Positions 43,719 through 53,400 of a stretch of DNA of 64,000 nucleotides are shown here, one piece after another. The stretch covers positions 124,001-188,000 of the forward strand of contig JAEZZR010000001.1 of NCBI GenBank assembly GCA_023418505.1. The letters run 5' to 3'. A program made the position numbers and the translations under genes. Origin of the DNA: Actinomycetes bacterium (GTDB lineage: Bacteria; Actinomycetota; Actinomycetes; Mycobacteriales; Mycobacteriaceae). The notes under the pieces were generated by a model that made no database searches, was not told the DNA's origin, and saw only the letters and a list, made by a program, of their open reading frames with translations. Position 1 is the stretch's first letter, and each line of letters opens with the position of its first letter.

Positions 43719-45944
43719 ATGGCTACCATCATCTGGACTCGTACCGATGAAGCCCCACTATTGGCCACCTATTCCCTCAAGCCAATCGTGGAAGCTTTCG
43801 CAAACCAGGCTGATATTGATGTAGAAACCCGCAATATTTCTCTGGCAGGTCGCATCATCGCGCAATTTAGCGACCGTTTAGAGGAAGACCAGAAAATCGC
43901 CGATGAACTAGGCGAGCTCGGCAAGCTGGTAAAAGAACCAGAAGCCAACATTATTAAGCTTCCAAACATTTCCGCCTCTGTACCGCAGATTAAGCGTGCC
44001 GTCGCAGAGCTGCAGGAAAAGGGCTACGACATCCCGAAGTACCTGTCCCAACCAGACGGCGAGGAAGAAGAATCAGACCGCAAGAAGTTCGACAAGGTCA
44101 AGGGCTCCGCAGTTAACCCTGTACTGCGTGAAGGCAACTCCGACCGTCGTGCGCCAGAAGCGGTTAAGAACTTCGCCCGTAAGCACCCACACCGGATGGG
44201 TAGCTGGTCGCCAGAATCCAAGACCAACGTAGCCACCATGGCTTCCAATGACTTCCGGCATAACGAGAAGTCCGTCATCATGCCACAAGATGACTCCCTG
44301 ACTTTCCGCCTGATCACCAATGACGGCCACGAGATCGTATTGAAGAAGGATCTGGCCGTAAAGGAAGGCGAGGTTGTCGACGGCACCGGCATGAACGTGC
44401 ACATTCTGTCTAACTTCCTACGTGCACAGATTGCTCGCGCGAAGCGAGAAGACATTCTTTTCTCGGTGCACCTCAAGGCCACCATGATGAAGGTTTCGGA
44501 TCCACTGATTTTCGGTGAAGTAGTCAAGGCCTTCTTCCCTTCCGTTTACCCGAAGTACGAGCAGAAGCTGGCCAAGGTCAACCTGAACCCAGAAAACGGC
44601 ATCGGCGCTATCCTGGATGGCCTGCACCGCAAGCTGGATGAAGGCACCGCCAACGCTATTGAAGCTGCTTTCCAAAAGGATCTGGAAGACGGCCCACGTC
44701 TGTACATGGTCAACTCCGACAAGGGCATCACCAACCTGCATGTGCCTTCCGACGTGATCGTCGATGCTTCCATGCCAGCACTGATCCGCAACGGTGGCCA
44801 CGGTTGGGGTCCAAAGGGTGAAGAAGAAGACACCCTGGCTGTTATCCCAGATTCCTCTTACGCAGGTGTCTACCAGACCGTCATCGACGACTGCCGTGCA
44901 AACGGCGCCTTCGATCCAGCCACCATGGGCTCGGTACCAAACGTTGGCTTGATGGCTCAGAAGGCTGAGGAATACGGCTCGCACAACACCACCTTCCACA
45001 TTCCAGATGATGGTGTACTGCAGGTGGTCGATTCCAGCGGCAAGGTGCTTATCGAACACCACGTTGCTGAAGGTGACATCTGGCGCTCCTGCCAGACCAA
45101 GGATGCTCCAATCCGCGACTGGGTGAAGCTTGCAGTTACCCGCGCTCGTGCCACTGGCGCTCCTGCTGTGTTCTGGTTGGATCCATCGCGTGCGCACGAT
45201 GCCAACCTGATCAAGAAGGTCAACCAGTACCTGGAGGAAATGGATACCGAGGGCCTGGATATCCGCATCATGGATCCAGTGGAAGCTACCGAGTTCTCCC
45301 TGGAGCGTATCCGCCGCGGCGAAGACACCATCTCGGTTACCGGCAACGTGTTGCGTGACTACCTCACCGACCTGTTCCCAATCATGGAGCTAGGCACCTC
45401 TGCAAAGATGCTCTCTGTGGTTCCGTTGATGGCTGGCGGTGGCCTGTTCGAAACTGGAGCTGGCGGTTCCGCACCAAAGCACGTACAGCAGGTGGAAGAA
45501 GAAAATCACTTGCGCTGGGATTCCCTCGGTGAGTTCCTGGCTCTGGCAGAGTCCTTGCGCTACGCCGCAGATCACGACGACGATCCACGCCCAGCAGTGC
45601 TTGCCGACGCTTTGGATCGCGCCACCTCTACCCTGCTGGAAGAAGGTAAGTCGCCTTCCCGTAAGGTCGGTGAGATCGACAACCGTGGTTCGCACTTCTA
45701 CCTGGCTCTGTACTGGGCCGAAGAGCTGGCAAAGCAAGACGATAATTCCGAGCTCAAGGAAGCTTTCACCCCAGTGGCTGAAGCACTCCGCGAGAAGGAA
45801 GACAGCATCGTCAAGACTCTGATTGATTGCCAGGGCGAACCTGCTGATCTTGGTGGCTACTTCATGCCGGACGACGAAAAGGCAAACGCTGTGATGCGTC
45901 CATCGGAAGAGTTCAACCAGATCATCGACAAGCTGCGTGGCTAG
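43719..45944 (+). CDS. icd: Isocitrate dehydrogenase (NADP+), monomeric type
   Basis: TCA-cycle enzyme converting isocitrate to 2-oxoglutarate. At 741 residues it is the large single-subunit form found in corynebacteria. The N-terminus MATIIWTRTDEAPLLATYSLKP, the central LREGNSDRRAPEAVKNFARK and the later MMKVSDPLIFGEVV and GNVLRDYLTDLFPIMELGTSAKMLS are characteristic. The ATG at 43719 has AGGA about 9 nt upstream; the longer frame to 43659 is rejected. A strong terminator follows. Confidence 0.97.
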   Translation: MATIIWTRTDEAPLLATYSLKPIVEAFANQADIDVETRNISLAGRIIAQFSDRLEEDQKIADELGELGKLVKEPEANIIKLPNISASVPQIKRAVAELQEKGYDIPKYLSQPDGEEEESDRKKFDKVKGSAVNPVLREGNSDRRAPEAVKNFARKHPHRMGSWSPESKTNVATMASNDFRHNEKSVIMPQDDSLTFRLITNDGHEIVLKKDLAVKEGEVVDGTGMNVHILSNFLRAQIARAKREDILFSVHLKATMMKVSDPLIFGEVVKAFFPSVYPKYEQKLAKVNLNPENGIGAILDGLHRKLDEGTANAIEAAFQKDLEDGPRLYMVNSDKGITNLHVPSDVIVDASMPALIRNGGHGWGPKGEEEDTLAVIPDSSYAGVYQTVIDDCRANGAFDPATMGSVPNVGLMAQKAEEYGSHNTTFHIPDDGVLQVVDSSGKVLIEHHVAEGDIWRSCQTKDAPIRDWVKLAVTRARATGAPAVFWLDPSRAHDANLIKKVNQYLEEMDTEGLDIRIMDPVEATEFSLERIRRGEDTISVTGNVLRDYLTDLFPIMELGTSAKMLSVVPLMAGGGLFETGAGGSAPKHVQQVEEENHLRWDSLGEFLALAESLRYAADHDDDPRPAVLADALDRATSTLLEEGKSPSRKVGEIDNRGSHFYLALYWAEELAKQDDNSELKEAFTPVAEALREKEDSIVKTLIDCQGEPADLGGYFMPDDEKANAVMRPSEEFNQIIDKLRG

Positions 45945-45981
45945 TTTCAAGCCGGGGCTCTTAACCCGCCCGTAAGCAACC

Positions 45982-46022
45982 ATCCACTCTGATGACCACA
46001 TTTCATCAGGGTGGATTTTTTA
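45982..46022 (+). terminator. Rho-independent terminator after icd
   Basis: ATCCACTCTGATGA pairs over 14 bp (one G-U) with TCATCAGGGTGGAT; 7-nt loop, then TTTTTTAT. Confidence 0.9.
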
Positions 46023-46035
46023 TCATCAGTTGCAC

Positions 46036-46051
46036 TAGACAGCTTGGTTCA
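46036..46051. promoter_or_regulatory. McbR-like operator of metY
   Basis: TAGAC-AGCTTG-GTTCA matches 8 of 10 arm bases of the McbR consensus TAGAC-N6-GTCTA and abuts the -10 region of metY. Its spacer shares GCTTG with the metQ site. Confidence 0.5.
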
Positions 46052-46052
46052 T

Positions 46053-46058
46053 TATGGT
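46053..46058 (+). promoter_or_regulatory. -10 element of metY-metX
   Basis: TATGGT ends 6 nt before the metY ATG. Confidence 0.4.
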
Positions 46059-46064
46059 TGGCGC

Positions 46065-47432
46065 ATGACCACCCGTTACAAACACCAACAAACTTCAAAC
46101 TGGCAGTTCGACACCCGCACAATTCACGCAGGCTACGAATTAGATGAACAGACCAGTGCGCGCAATCTGCCGATCTACAACACCTCCTCCTACGTATTCG
46201 ACTCCGCAGAACACGCCGCCAACCGCTTCAATCTCTCCGATCCTGGGCCGATTTACTCCCGCTTAACCAATCCCACTACCGATGCTGTAGAACAACGCAT
46301 TGCAAACCTCGAAGGCGGTGTGGCAGCAGTGCTGTTTGCCTCTGGCATGGGCGCCGAAACCGCTGCAATCCTCACCCTGGCGCGCGCCGGTGATCACATT
46401 GTGGCCTCGCCTCGGCTCTACGGCGGCACTCTCACGCTGCTTGCCATTACCCTGCCGCGTCTGGGTATTACCACTACGTTCGTGGAAAATCCCGATGATC
46501 CGCAGTCCTGGCAGGATGCCGTCACCGAAAACACTGTGGCATTCTTCGGCGAATCTATCGCCAATCCCCTGGCCGATATTTTGGATATTCCCGCCATCGC
46601 AGAGGTCGCGCATCACCACAACGTCCCGCTGATCATCGATAACACGGTGGCCACCCCCGCGCTGATCCGCCCGCTCGAGCTCGGCGCAGACATCGTAGTT
46701 GCCTCCACCACAAAGTTCCTTACTGGTAATAGCTCTGCTTTAGGAGGTGTGCTTGTCGACGGCGGCAACTTCGACTGGACAGCACAGCGCGCTGGCCGCG
46801 ATATTTTCCCCAATTTCACTGAGCCTGATCCGGCTTACCATGGCCTGAAGTTCGCAGATTTAGGTGCAGCTGCGTTCGCCTTGCGGGCTCGCGCCGGAGT
46901 GCTGCGCGATACGGGTGCGGCACCGGCTCCGTTCAACGCCTGGCTGTTAGCCCAAGGCTTAGATACCTTGTCGCTTCGTATCGAGCGCCATAACTCCAAC
47001 GCCGCAGCGGTTGCCGAGTTCCTGGCCGGTCACCCTCAGGTCGCCCGCGTAAACTACTCTGGCCTCGAAGACTCTCCGTGGCACCACATCATCGATCGCC
47101 TCGAATTACCAGGCGCCGGATCCGTGTTGAGTTTTGATTTAGCTGGCGACGGCACCAACACCACCGCAACCGCAACAGAAAACCTTGCTACCCGCGAGCA
47201 AGCCTGGCGTTTCATCGATGCTTTGTCGCTGCATTCCAATGTGGCCAATATCGGCGATGTCCGCTCGCTAGTGATTCATCCGGCTACCACTACTCATTCA
47301 CAGTCCACCGCCGAAGAACTGGCTAAAGCCGGTATTACAGAAGCGACTATCCGCCTGTCCGTTGGTATCGAAGATGTCCGCGACATCATTGCAGACTTGG
47401 AGCAAGCTTTTGCACGAGTGTCGAACCCATAA
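46065..47432 (+). CDS. metY: O-acetylhomoserine sulfhydrylase
   Basis: PLP enzyme making homocysteine directly from O-acetylhomoserine and sulfide. The 455-residue protein has IYNTSSYVFDSAEHAANRF, YSRLTNPTTDAVEQRIANLEGG, and the PLP Lys in STTKFLTGNSSALGG, all family marks. The ATG at 46065 is chosen over 46011 because the core begins just after it and a TATGGT hexamer lies 6 nt upstream. It supplies methionine together with metX, which it overlaps. Confidence 0.95.
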   Translation: MTTRYKHQQTSNWQFDTRTIHAGYELDEQTSARNLPIYNTSSYVFDSAEHAANRFNLSDPGPIYSRLTNPTTDAVEQRIANLEGGVAAVLFASGMGAETAAILTLARAGDHIVASPRLYGGTLTLLAITLPRLGITTTFVENPDDPQSWQDAVTENTVAFFGESIANPLADILDIPAIAEVAHHHNVPLIIDNTVATPALIRPLELGADIVVASTTKFLTGNSSALGGVLVDGGNFDWTAQRAGRDIFPNFTEPDPAYHGLKFADLGAAAFALRARAGVLRDTGAAPAPFNAWLLAQGLDTLSLRIERHNSNAAAVAEFLAGHPQVARVNYSGLEDSPWHHIIDRLELPGAGSVLSFDLAGDGTNTTATATENLATREQAWRFIDALSLHSNVANIGDVRSLVIHPATTTHSQSTAEELAKAGITEATIRLSVGIEDVRDIIADLEQAFARVSNP

Positions 47433-48573
47433 ATCTCCCGGCGTCAGCCAGCCGCAAACCGCCAATGACTTTCCCGCTCTACCGCCGGAGGGGCAACCAG
47501 GTTTTGTATCCATCGGTGATTTCACCACTGAAGCTGGAGCCACCATCCTCGATGCTGTGATCTGCTTCGAGCGCTGGGGCAAGATCAACCACGATCGGTC
47601 GAATGTCATTGTTTTAGAGCACGCGCTTACTGGCGATGCTCACGCTTCTGGGCCAGCGGATCAAATCCATCCCACCAAGGGATGGTGGAACGGCATGATT
47701 GGTTCTGGCCGCGCCTTAGATACCAATCGCTTCTGCATCATTTGCACCAATGTATTGGGAGGCTGCCAAGGCAGTACTGGCCCGGCTTCACTGGATGCCG
47801 AAGGCCAAGCGTGGGGCTCACGTTTTCCAGCGTTATCGGTGCGCGACCTGGTGGCTGCCGAAAAGCTGGCTCTAGAAAAGCTGGGTATCAATAAAGTGCA
47901 GGCCATTATCGGTGGCTCATTAGGTGGTGCCCGCACTTTGGAGTGGACGCTGATGTATCCCGATCGCGTCGATAAAGCCTTAGCGCTCTGCGTTTCGGCG
48001 CGCGCTAGTGCCTGGCAGATCGGTATCCAATCCGCTCAGATCCAATTCATTGAATCTGATGCGCACTGGCATGATGGCGACTATTACCACACGGGGCAAC
48101 AACCCCGGCAGGGGCTGGGCTTTGCTCGTCGTATAGCTCATTTGACCTACCGCGGCGAGCTAGAAATCGATGATCGTTTTGGGGTGGCCGCGCAACCGGG
48201 CGAAGATCCGCTAGGAAAAATGCGTGGTCAGGGGCGGTTCCAGATTGAAAGCTATTTGGATCATCAGGCCGATAAGCTGGCGTCGCGATTTGATGCGGGT
48301 TCGTATGTGATTTTGACCGATACGTTGAATCGTCATGATTTAGGCCGAAATCGCGGTGGCATTAATGATGCGTTAGCCAGCTCGCAGGTACCTACGTTGG
48401 TCGCAGGGGTAACCACAGATATTTTGTACCCCTTCCACCAACAGGAGCATCTAGCGAAGAATCTGGGCAACTGCCTGGGGTTAGAGCGGATTGAATCGGC
48501 CACTGGCCACGATGGATTCTTAACCGAATTAGACCAAGTAGAGCGGATCGTGCGCCGGTTTATTGTCAGCTAG
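47410..48573 (+). CDS. metX: Homoserine O-acetyltransferase
   Basis: Acetylates homoserine, making the substrate for MetY. The alpha/beta hydrolase core has the oxyanion segment LEHALTGDAHASG, the nucleophile Ser in IIGGSLGGARTLEW, Asp in TDILYPFHQQ and His in TGHDGFL. I place the start at TTG 47410: GGAG at 47399-47402 is spaced 7 nt, giving 387 residues and a 23-nt overlap with metY. The frame reaches 47362, but no better ribosome site is seen there. Confidence 0.94.
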   Translation: MHECRTHKSPGVSQPQTANDFPALPPEGQPGFVSIGDFTTEAGATILDAVICFERWGKINHDRSNVIVLEHALTGDAHASGPADQIHPTKGWWNGMIGSGRALDTNRFCIICTNVLGGCQGSTGPASLDAEGQAWGSRFPALSVRDLVAAEKLALEKLGINKVQAIIGGSLGGARTLEWTLMYPDRVDKALALCVSARASAWQIGIQSAQIQFIESDAHWHDGDYYHTGQQPRQGLGFARRIAHLTYRGELEIDDRFGVAAQPGEDPLGKMRGQGRFQIESYLDHQADKLASRFDAGSYVILTDTLNRHDLGRNRGGINDALASSQVPTLVAGVTTDILYPFHQQEHLAKNLGNCLGLERIESATGHDGFLTELDQVERIVRRFIVS

Positions 48574-48576
48574 ACG

Positions 48577-48936
48577 TTAGCTGCCTAGCGCATCCACAGA
48601 GACTGCCAAGAACACCATGGCTGCTCCCGTGAGTCCACAAAAAAGGGTATCGAAATTGCGGGAGCGCACACTCATTACTCCCAGCAGCGAATCAGGTAGG
48701 TACTGGCGTAATAGTCCCAGATACATCATGGTTATTCCTAGGACGAACGTCGCACGGCGCCACCGATTCAGCCCTAAGAACACTGCAAACGCACCGAAGC
48801 CTACGAATAGTCCCATGTACAGCAGATACTGCAGGCGAGGATTCCAGTTTTCTCCCCGCGCTTTCGGCGGACTATGCGGATTTTCCTTCGGATCTGGCAG
48901 ATCCGCCCGGCGCGCCCGTTTCGCTATTTCACGCAC
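48577..48936 (-). CDS. DUF3017 membrane protein
   Basis: 119 residues. A basic N-terminus (about 1-32) is followed by three hydrophobic helices (LLYMGLFVGFGAFAVFLGL, ATFVLGITMMYLGLL, LFCGLTGAAMVFLAVSV). DUF3017 proteins are regularly the partner of folD in actinobacteria, as here (15 nt after folD), but their function is unknown. The GTG start at 48936 is uncertain. It is convergent with metX, with 3 nt between the ends. Confidence 0.8.
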   Translation of the reverse strand: MREIAKRARRADLPDPKENPHSPPKARGENWNPRLQYLLYMGLFVGFGAFAVFLGLNRWRRATFVLGITMMYLGLLRQYLPDSLLGVMSVRSRNFDTLFCGLTGAAMVFLAVSVDALGS

Positions 48937-48951
48937 GATGCAACCGGGTGG

Positions 48952-49809
48952 TTACTTGTCGCCGGCGGTAAGCTCTGCGCGTTCTACTACATTGCGCACT
49001 AGGAACGCGCGGGTTAGTGGCCCAACACCACCGGGATTTGGGGAGACATGGCCGGCTACTTCCCAGACGCTTGGGTGTACGTCGCCAGCTAATTTGCCAT
49101 CGACGCGGGAAACGCCGACGTCAAGAATGGCAGCACCGGGTTTGACCATATCTGCGGTGAGCATATGTGGCACACCTGCGGCGGCGATGATGATGTCGGC
49201 TTGCTTAGTCTCTGCGGCGAGATCCTTCGTACCCGTGTGGCACAGGGTGACGGTGGCGTTTTCGCTGCGGCGGGTCAACATCAAACCGATGGGGCGGCCG
49301 ACGGTAACACCTCGGCCAATCACGCATACCTTGGCGCCGTTGATCTCTACGCCGAAGCGACGCAGTAGGTGGATGGCACCATTCGGGGTACAAGGCAATG
49401 GTGCTGGTTCGTTGAGCACCAGCTTGCCCAAGTTCACAGGGTGCAAGCCATCGGCGTCCTTGTCTGGATCGATCAGCGAAAGAATACGGTTCTCGTCGAG
49501 ATGCTTCGGCAACGGCAACTGGACGATATAGCCGGTGCATGCAGGGTCTTCGTTGAGCTCGCGCACGACCTCTTCTAGCTGCTCCTGCGTGGTGTCTGCT
49601 GGTAGATCGCGGCGGATGGATGCCACACCGATTTCTTCGCAATCGCGGTGCTTCATCTTCACATAGGCGTGGCTGCCTGGATCGTCGCCCACCAATACCG
49701 TCGCTAGACCAGGGGTAATGCCTTGTTCCTTTAATTTGGCAACGCGCTGTGCGAGGTCAGCGAAAATCTCGTCGCGGTACAGTTTTCCATCCAGTTTTTC
49801 AGCCGTCAT
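48952..49809 (-). CDS. folD: Methylenetetrahydrofolate dehydrogenase / cyclohydrolase
   Basis: Bifunctional one-carbon enzyme interconverting methylene-THF and 10-formyl-THF, the formyl donor for PurN and PurH. The 285-residue protein has YVKMKHRDCEEIG (catalytic Lys), VQLPLPKHLD, PCTPNGAI and GRGVTVGRPIGLML. TACGCT lies 7 nt before the ATG, suggesting a leaderless mRNA. Confidence 0.97.
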   Translation of the reverse strand: MTAEKLDGKLYRDEIFADLAQRVAKLKEQGITPGLATVLVGDDPGSHAYVKMKHRDCEEIGVASIRRDLPADTTQEQLEEVVRELNEDPACTGYIVQLPLPKHLDENRILSLIDPDKDADGLHPVNLGKLVLNEPAPLPCTPNGAIHLLRRFGVEINGAKVCVIGRGVTVGRPIGLMLTRRSENATVTLCHTGTKDLAAETKQADIIIAAAGVPHMLTADMVKPGAAILDVGVSRVDGKLAGDVHPSVWEVAGHVSPNPGGVGPLTRAFLVRNVVERAELTAGDK

Positions 49810-49816
49810 GGGCTCT

Positions 49817-49822
49817 AGCGTA
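49817..49822 (-). promoter_or_regulatory. -10 element of folD
   Basis: TACGCT ends 7 nt before the folD ATG. Confidence 0.45.
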
Positions 49823-49843
49823 CTAGTGGAAAATTGTTAATAC

Positions 49844-50341
49844 CTAAGAACCACCAGCGAATTGGTGCTGCCGCCAGACTTCATAAACAGCCACGGTGGC
49901 AGCATTCGCCAAGTTCAGGCTGCGTCGGCCCGGGATCATTGGAATGCGAACTAGCTGAGTAATCCGCGGATCGGCAATCACTTCCTCGGCCAATCCCGTA
50001 GGTTCGGGGCCGAATAGTAAAACGTCGTCAGCGCGATATTCAATATCTGTAAACCACGTATCCGCGTGTGCGGTGAACGCGAAGATGCGACTGCCCTGCT
50101 GCGTGAAATGCTCCAGCGCCGCATCGATGGAGGGGTGGATCTGCACCTGCGCCAGATCGTGGTAGTCCAACCCGGCGCGCTTGAGGTTTTTGTCCTCGAA
50201 GTTGAAGCCCAACGGTTCCGCCAGATGCAACGTGGCACCGGTTACTGCTGCTAGTCGAATCGCGTTGCCTGTGTTCGGCGGGATTACCGGACGATCGAAC
50301 AGAAAGTGGCAGGTTTGAGGGGCGGGATCGTGGTTGGTCAC
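49844..50341 (-). CDS. trmL: tRNA (cytidine/uridine-34-2'-O)-methyltransferase TrmL, SPOUT family
   Basis: Methylates the wobble base of certain leucine tRNAs. The 165-residue protein has the SPOUT knot motifs IPPNTGNAIRLAAVTGA, LLFGPEPTGLAEEV and IPMIPGRRSLNLANAATVAVYE. Length is typical of the minimal TrmL. The GTG at 50339-50341 has TAAGCT 8 nt upstream. Confidence 0.93.
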   Translation of the reverse strand: MTNHDPAPQTCHFLFDRPVIPPNTGNAIRLAAVTGATLHLAEPLGFNFEDKNLKRAGLDYHDLAQVQIHPSIDAALEHFTQQGSRIFAFTAHADTWFTDIEYRADDVLLFGPEPTGLAEEVIADPRITQLVRIPMIPGRRSLNLANAATVAVYEVWRQHQFAGGS

Positions 50342-50349
50342 AAGATGTC

Positions 50350-50355
50350 AGCTTA
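50350..50355 (-). promoter_or_regulatory. -10 element of trmL
   Basis: TAAGCT ends 8 nt before the trmL GTG. Confidence 0.45.
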
Positions 50356-50391
50356 GTGGGTGCGCGCGGTGGGAAGGATATGGCGTCTTGC

Positions 50392-50417
50392 GGGGCATCG
50401 CCGCTAGCGGATGCCCC
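50392..50417. terminator. Stem-loop after dnaE2
   Basis: GGGGCATC and GATGCCCC form a perfect 8-bp stem with a 10-nt loop, 2 nt beyond the dnaE2 stop. No U-run. Confidence 0.45.
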
Positions 50418-50419
50418 TC

Positions 50420-53400
50420 CTACCGGAAATCCCGGCTCCGCCCAGCAACCACGGGTTGATCCACGAACTCGTCCAACGGCACTAGCTGATCTGCCACGAT
50501 GGTTACGGCGCCAGAGGCATTCTGTGCAACACCGCGGATCGCAAGCGCACGCGCGGTAGTTGCAACCATCCGGAAGCGGTTCCACAACGGCTTCGTGCAG
50601 AGGATATTCATCAACCCGGTTTCATCTTCTAGTCCCAAAAACGTCACACCACCGGCGGTACCTGGACGCTGCCGGTGCGTGACGATCCCAGCTACTCGCA
50701 CACGACTGCCATCTTCCACATGCAGCAGATCTTCCGCCGCCAACACCCCATGTTGATCCAGCTGCGTGCGCAACGCCGCGATTGGATACTCCTTCGGCGT
50801 GGTGCCGGTGCTGAGCAAATCCGCTGCCGTGAGTTCCAAATGGCTCATCCCCGGCAGCGCTTCCGGTGCCGTAGCCACCGTCAACCCCGGTAACATCCCT
50901 TCGTGCTCGGTGGCGGCCACCGCTGCCGCCCATAGTGCTTGACGACGAGATAGCCCCAAACTCTCTAACGCCCCTGCCCTGGCCAGAGCTTCCATTTGGC
51001 TGACGTTGAGCGAAGCACGCCGGGCAATATCAGCTACCGACGAAAACGGCTGACGTTCGCGGGCGGTAACTATGCGCTCGGCAGCTTTGGCACCTAGGCC
51101 GTTGATTGTGCCAAGTCCAAGGCGGATGGCAGGGGTGGCGCTGGCGATGTTGGCATCAGCAGCGCTGCCAAATTCCACATCAGCTTCGACTCCAGAGCGC
51201 TGAATATCCGGGCCTTTATTGCCAATACCGTGGCGCCGGGCATCATTAATCAACGACTGTGCTGAATAGAAACCCATCGGCTGTGCCCGCAATAGAGCAA
51301 CACAGAATTCTGCTGGATAGTGATACTTAAACCACGCGGAAAAATACACCAACGACGCAAAAGACTGCGCATGCGATTCTGGAAACCCATAAGCCGCAAA
51401 GGCAACGATCTTCATCCACAGCTTTTCGGCAACTTCGCCCGTAATTCCATTGGTTTCCTGCAACCCGGCAAAGAAGCGACTGCGCAATGCAGCCATACGT
51501 TCCGGCGAACGCTTCGAGTCCATCGCCCGGCGCAAAGAGTCTGCCTCTGTACCGGTAAATCCAGCAGCATCAACCGCGATCTGCATCAGCTGTTCTTGAA
51601 ACAGTGGGATCCCCAGTGTCTTGGCTAGAGATTTTTCTAACACTGGGTGATCAAAGGTCACTGCTTCTTCCCCATTGCGCCGGCGAATAAAAGGATGCAC
51701 CGAGCCACCTTGGATAGGACCAGGTCGAATCAACGCCACCTGGACTACCAGGTCAAAGAACTTTCGTGGCCGCAGCCGAGGCAACGTAGCCATCTGCGCC
51801 CGAGATTCCACTTGGAACACGCCAACCGCATCACCTCGGGCTAGCATGGCGTAGACCTCTGGTTCAGCGATATCGATTTCCCAGAGCTCAATCTTCTTGC
51901 CACGATGCTTTTCCACTAGATCCAAGCAATGATGAATGGCCTCCAGCATCCCTAGCCCCAACAGATCGAACTTCACTAGCCCGGCAGCCGCACAATCATC
52001 TTTATCCCACTGCACTACCGAACGCTTTTCTTTCCGCGCCCATTCGGTAGGCACCACATCAGCAATTGGCCGATCGCAGATCACCATCCCACCAGAGTGA
52101 ATTCCCAGGTGTCGCGGCTGTCCTTTCAACTGCGCCGCTACTCCTGCCACCATCTCCGGTGGTTCCGAACGTCCATTGACCCACGCATCCACTACACCCG
52201 GATCATGGCCTAATGCCCGCGCCGCATCCCGCAACGCACCACGAGTGCGATACGTAATCACATTTGCAACCTGAGCAGCATTATCCCGCCCATATTTTTC
52301 GTAAATATATTGGATTACTTCCTCACGACGCCCGGATTCGATATCCACATCGATATCCGGCGGCCCGTCTCGTTCCGGGGAGAGAAAACGCTCGAATAAC
52401 AGCCCTGCTGCAATGGGCTCCACGTTCGTAATTCCCAAGGCGTAGCAAACGACGGAATTAGCCGCCGAACCGCGACCTTGCGCCAAAATATTGGAGCGCC
52501 GGCAAAAATCGCAGATGTCATGGACGATCAAAAAGTACCCCGGAAACCCAAGGGCGTTAATGACCTCTAGTTCTCGCTCGAGCTGCTGCCACCCCCGTGC
52601 CGCGGTAGCAGCTGCGGAGTTCGGATTCGTGGTGCTTTCGTCGTCGTAAGCTACTTTGTTTACTACGCCGTGTGCTGCAATATCGGGCGCCGGACCGTAA
52701 CGTCGTCGAGCGCCCTGCCGTGCCAAATGCGCCAGCCACGTGCTTTCCGTATGCCCTGCCGGAGTCTTCCAGCGCGGCAATTCCGGGGCGATGAGATCCA
52801 ACGTGAACGCACATTCTTCCGCGATGGCCTGCGTATCCTGCAGCGCCTGTGGCACGAAAGAAAAGTAACTTTGCAGCTCCTGCCAGGAACGCAACCACCT
52901 GCCGCCAAGCGCCGGTAACTCGGGTTGGTGGTCGTCCAAACTATCGCGCGCCGCCAACGCATGCTTCGCACCAGCCAGGCGCGCATAGGCAGGAGTGGCA
53001 GCCGTAGCGCAGGACGTGACCGTGACCCGCAAACCCAAGCGCTGGGCTGCAGCTGCCAAGCGCCAGTGATCCTCCACCGCGGCAGGCGAAGGATCCGCCA
53101 CCAACTCCACCGCCACATGCTGGGCGCCGAAAGCTGCCACCAACGCCGGCAACTGATCGATCCACTGCACATCCGCCAAAATCTGCCACTGGCCTGCTGC
53201 TAATTGCCCGAGTTCAGCTAACGACGGATACCGCACTACTCCTTTTTCTTCGACTGCCATATGAGCCTGGCAGATCACGTGGCTTAAGCGTTTGTAGCCT
53301 GCCGCCCCGCGCGCTAAAACCGTGAGCACTCCGGCCTCTAGGGTGAGCTCTGCGCCAATGACCGTATTCAAATCTGCTTCGGCGGCTGCTTCGGCGAAAC

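Noticed and set aside
44418..45197. 259-codon ORF antisense to icd
   Set aside because: Shadow of the highly expressed icd codon pattern; composition is unlike a real protein and icd covers the whole span.
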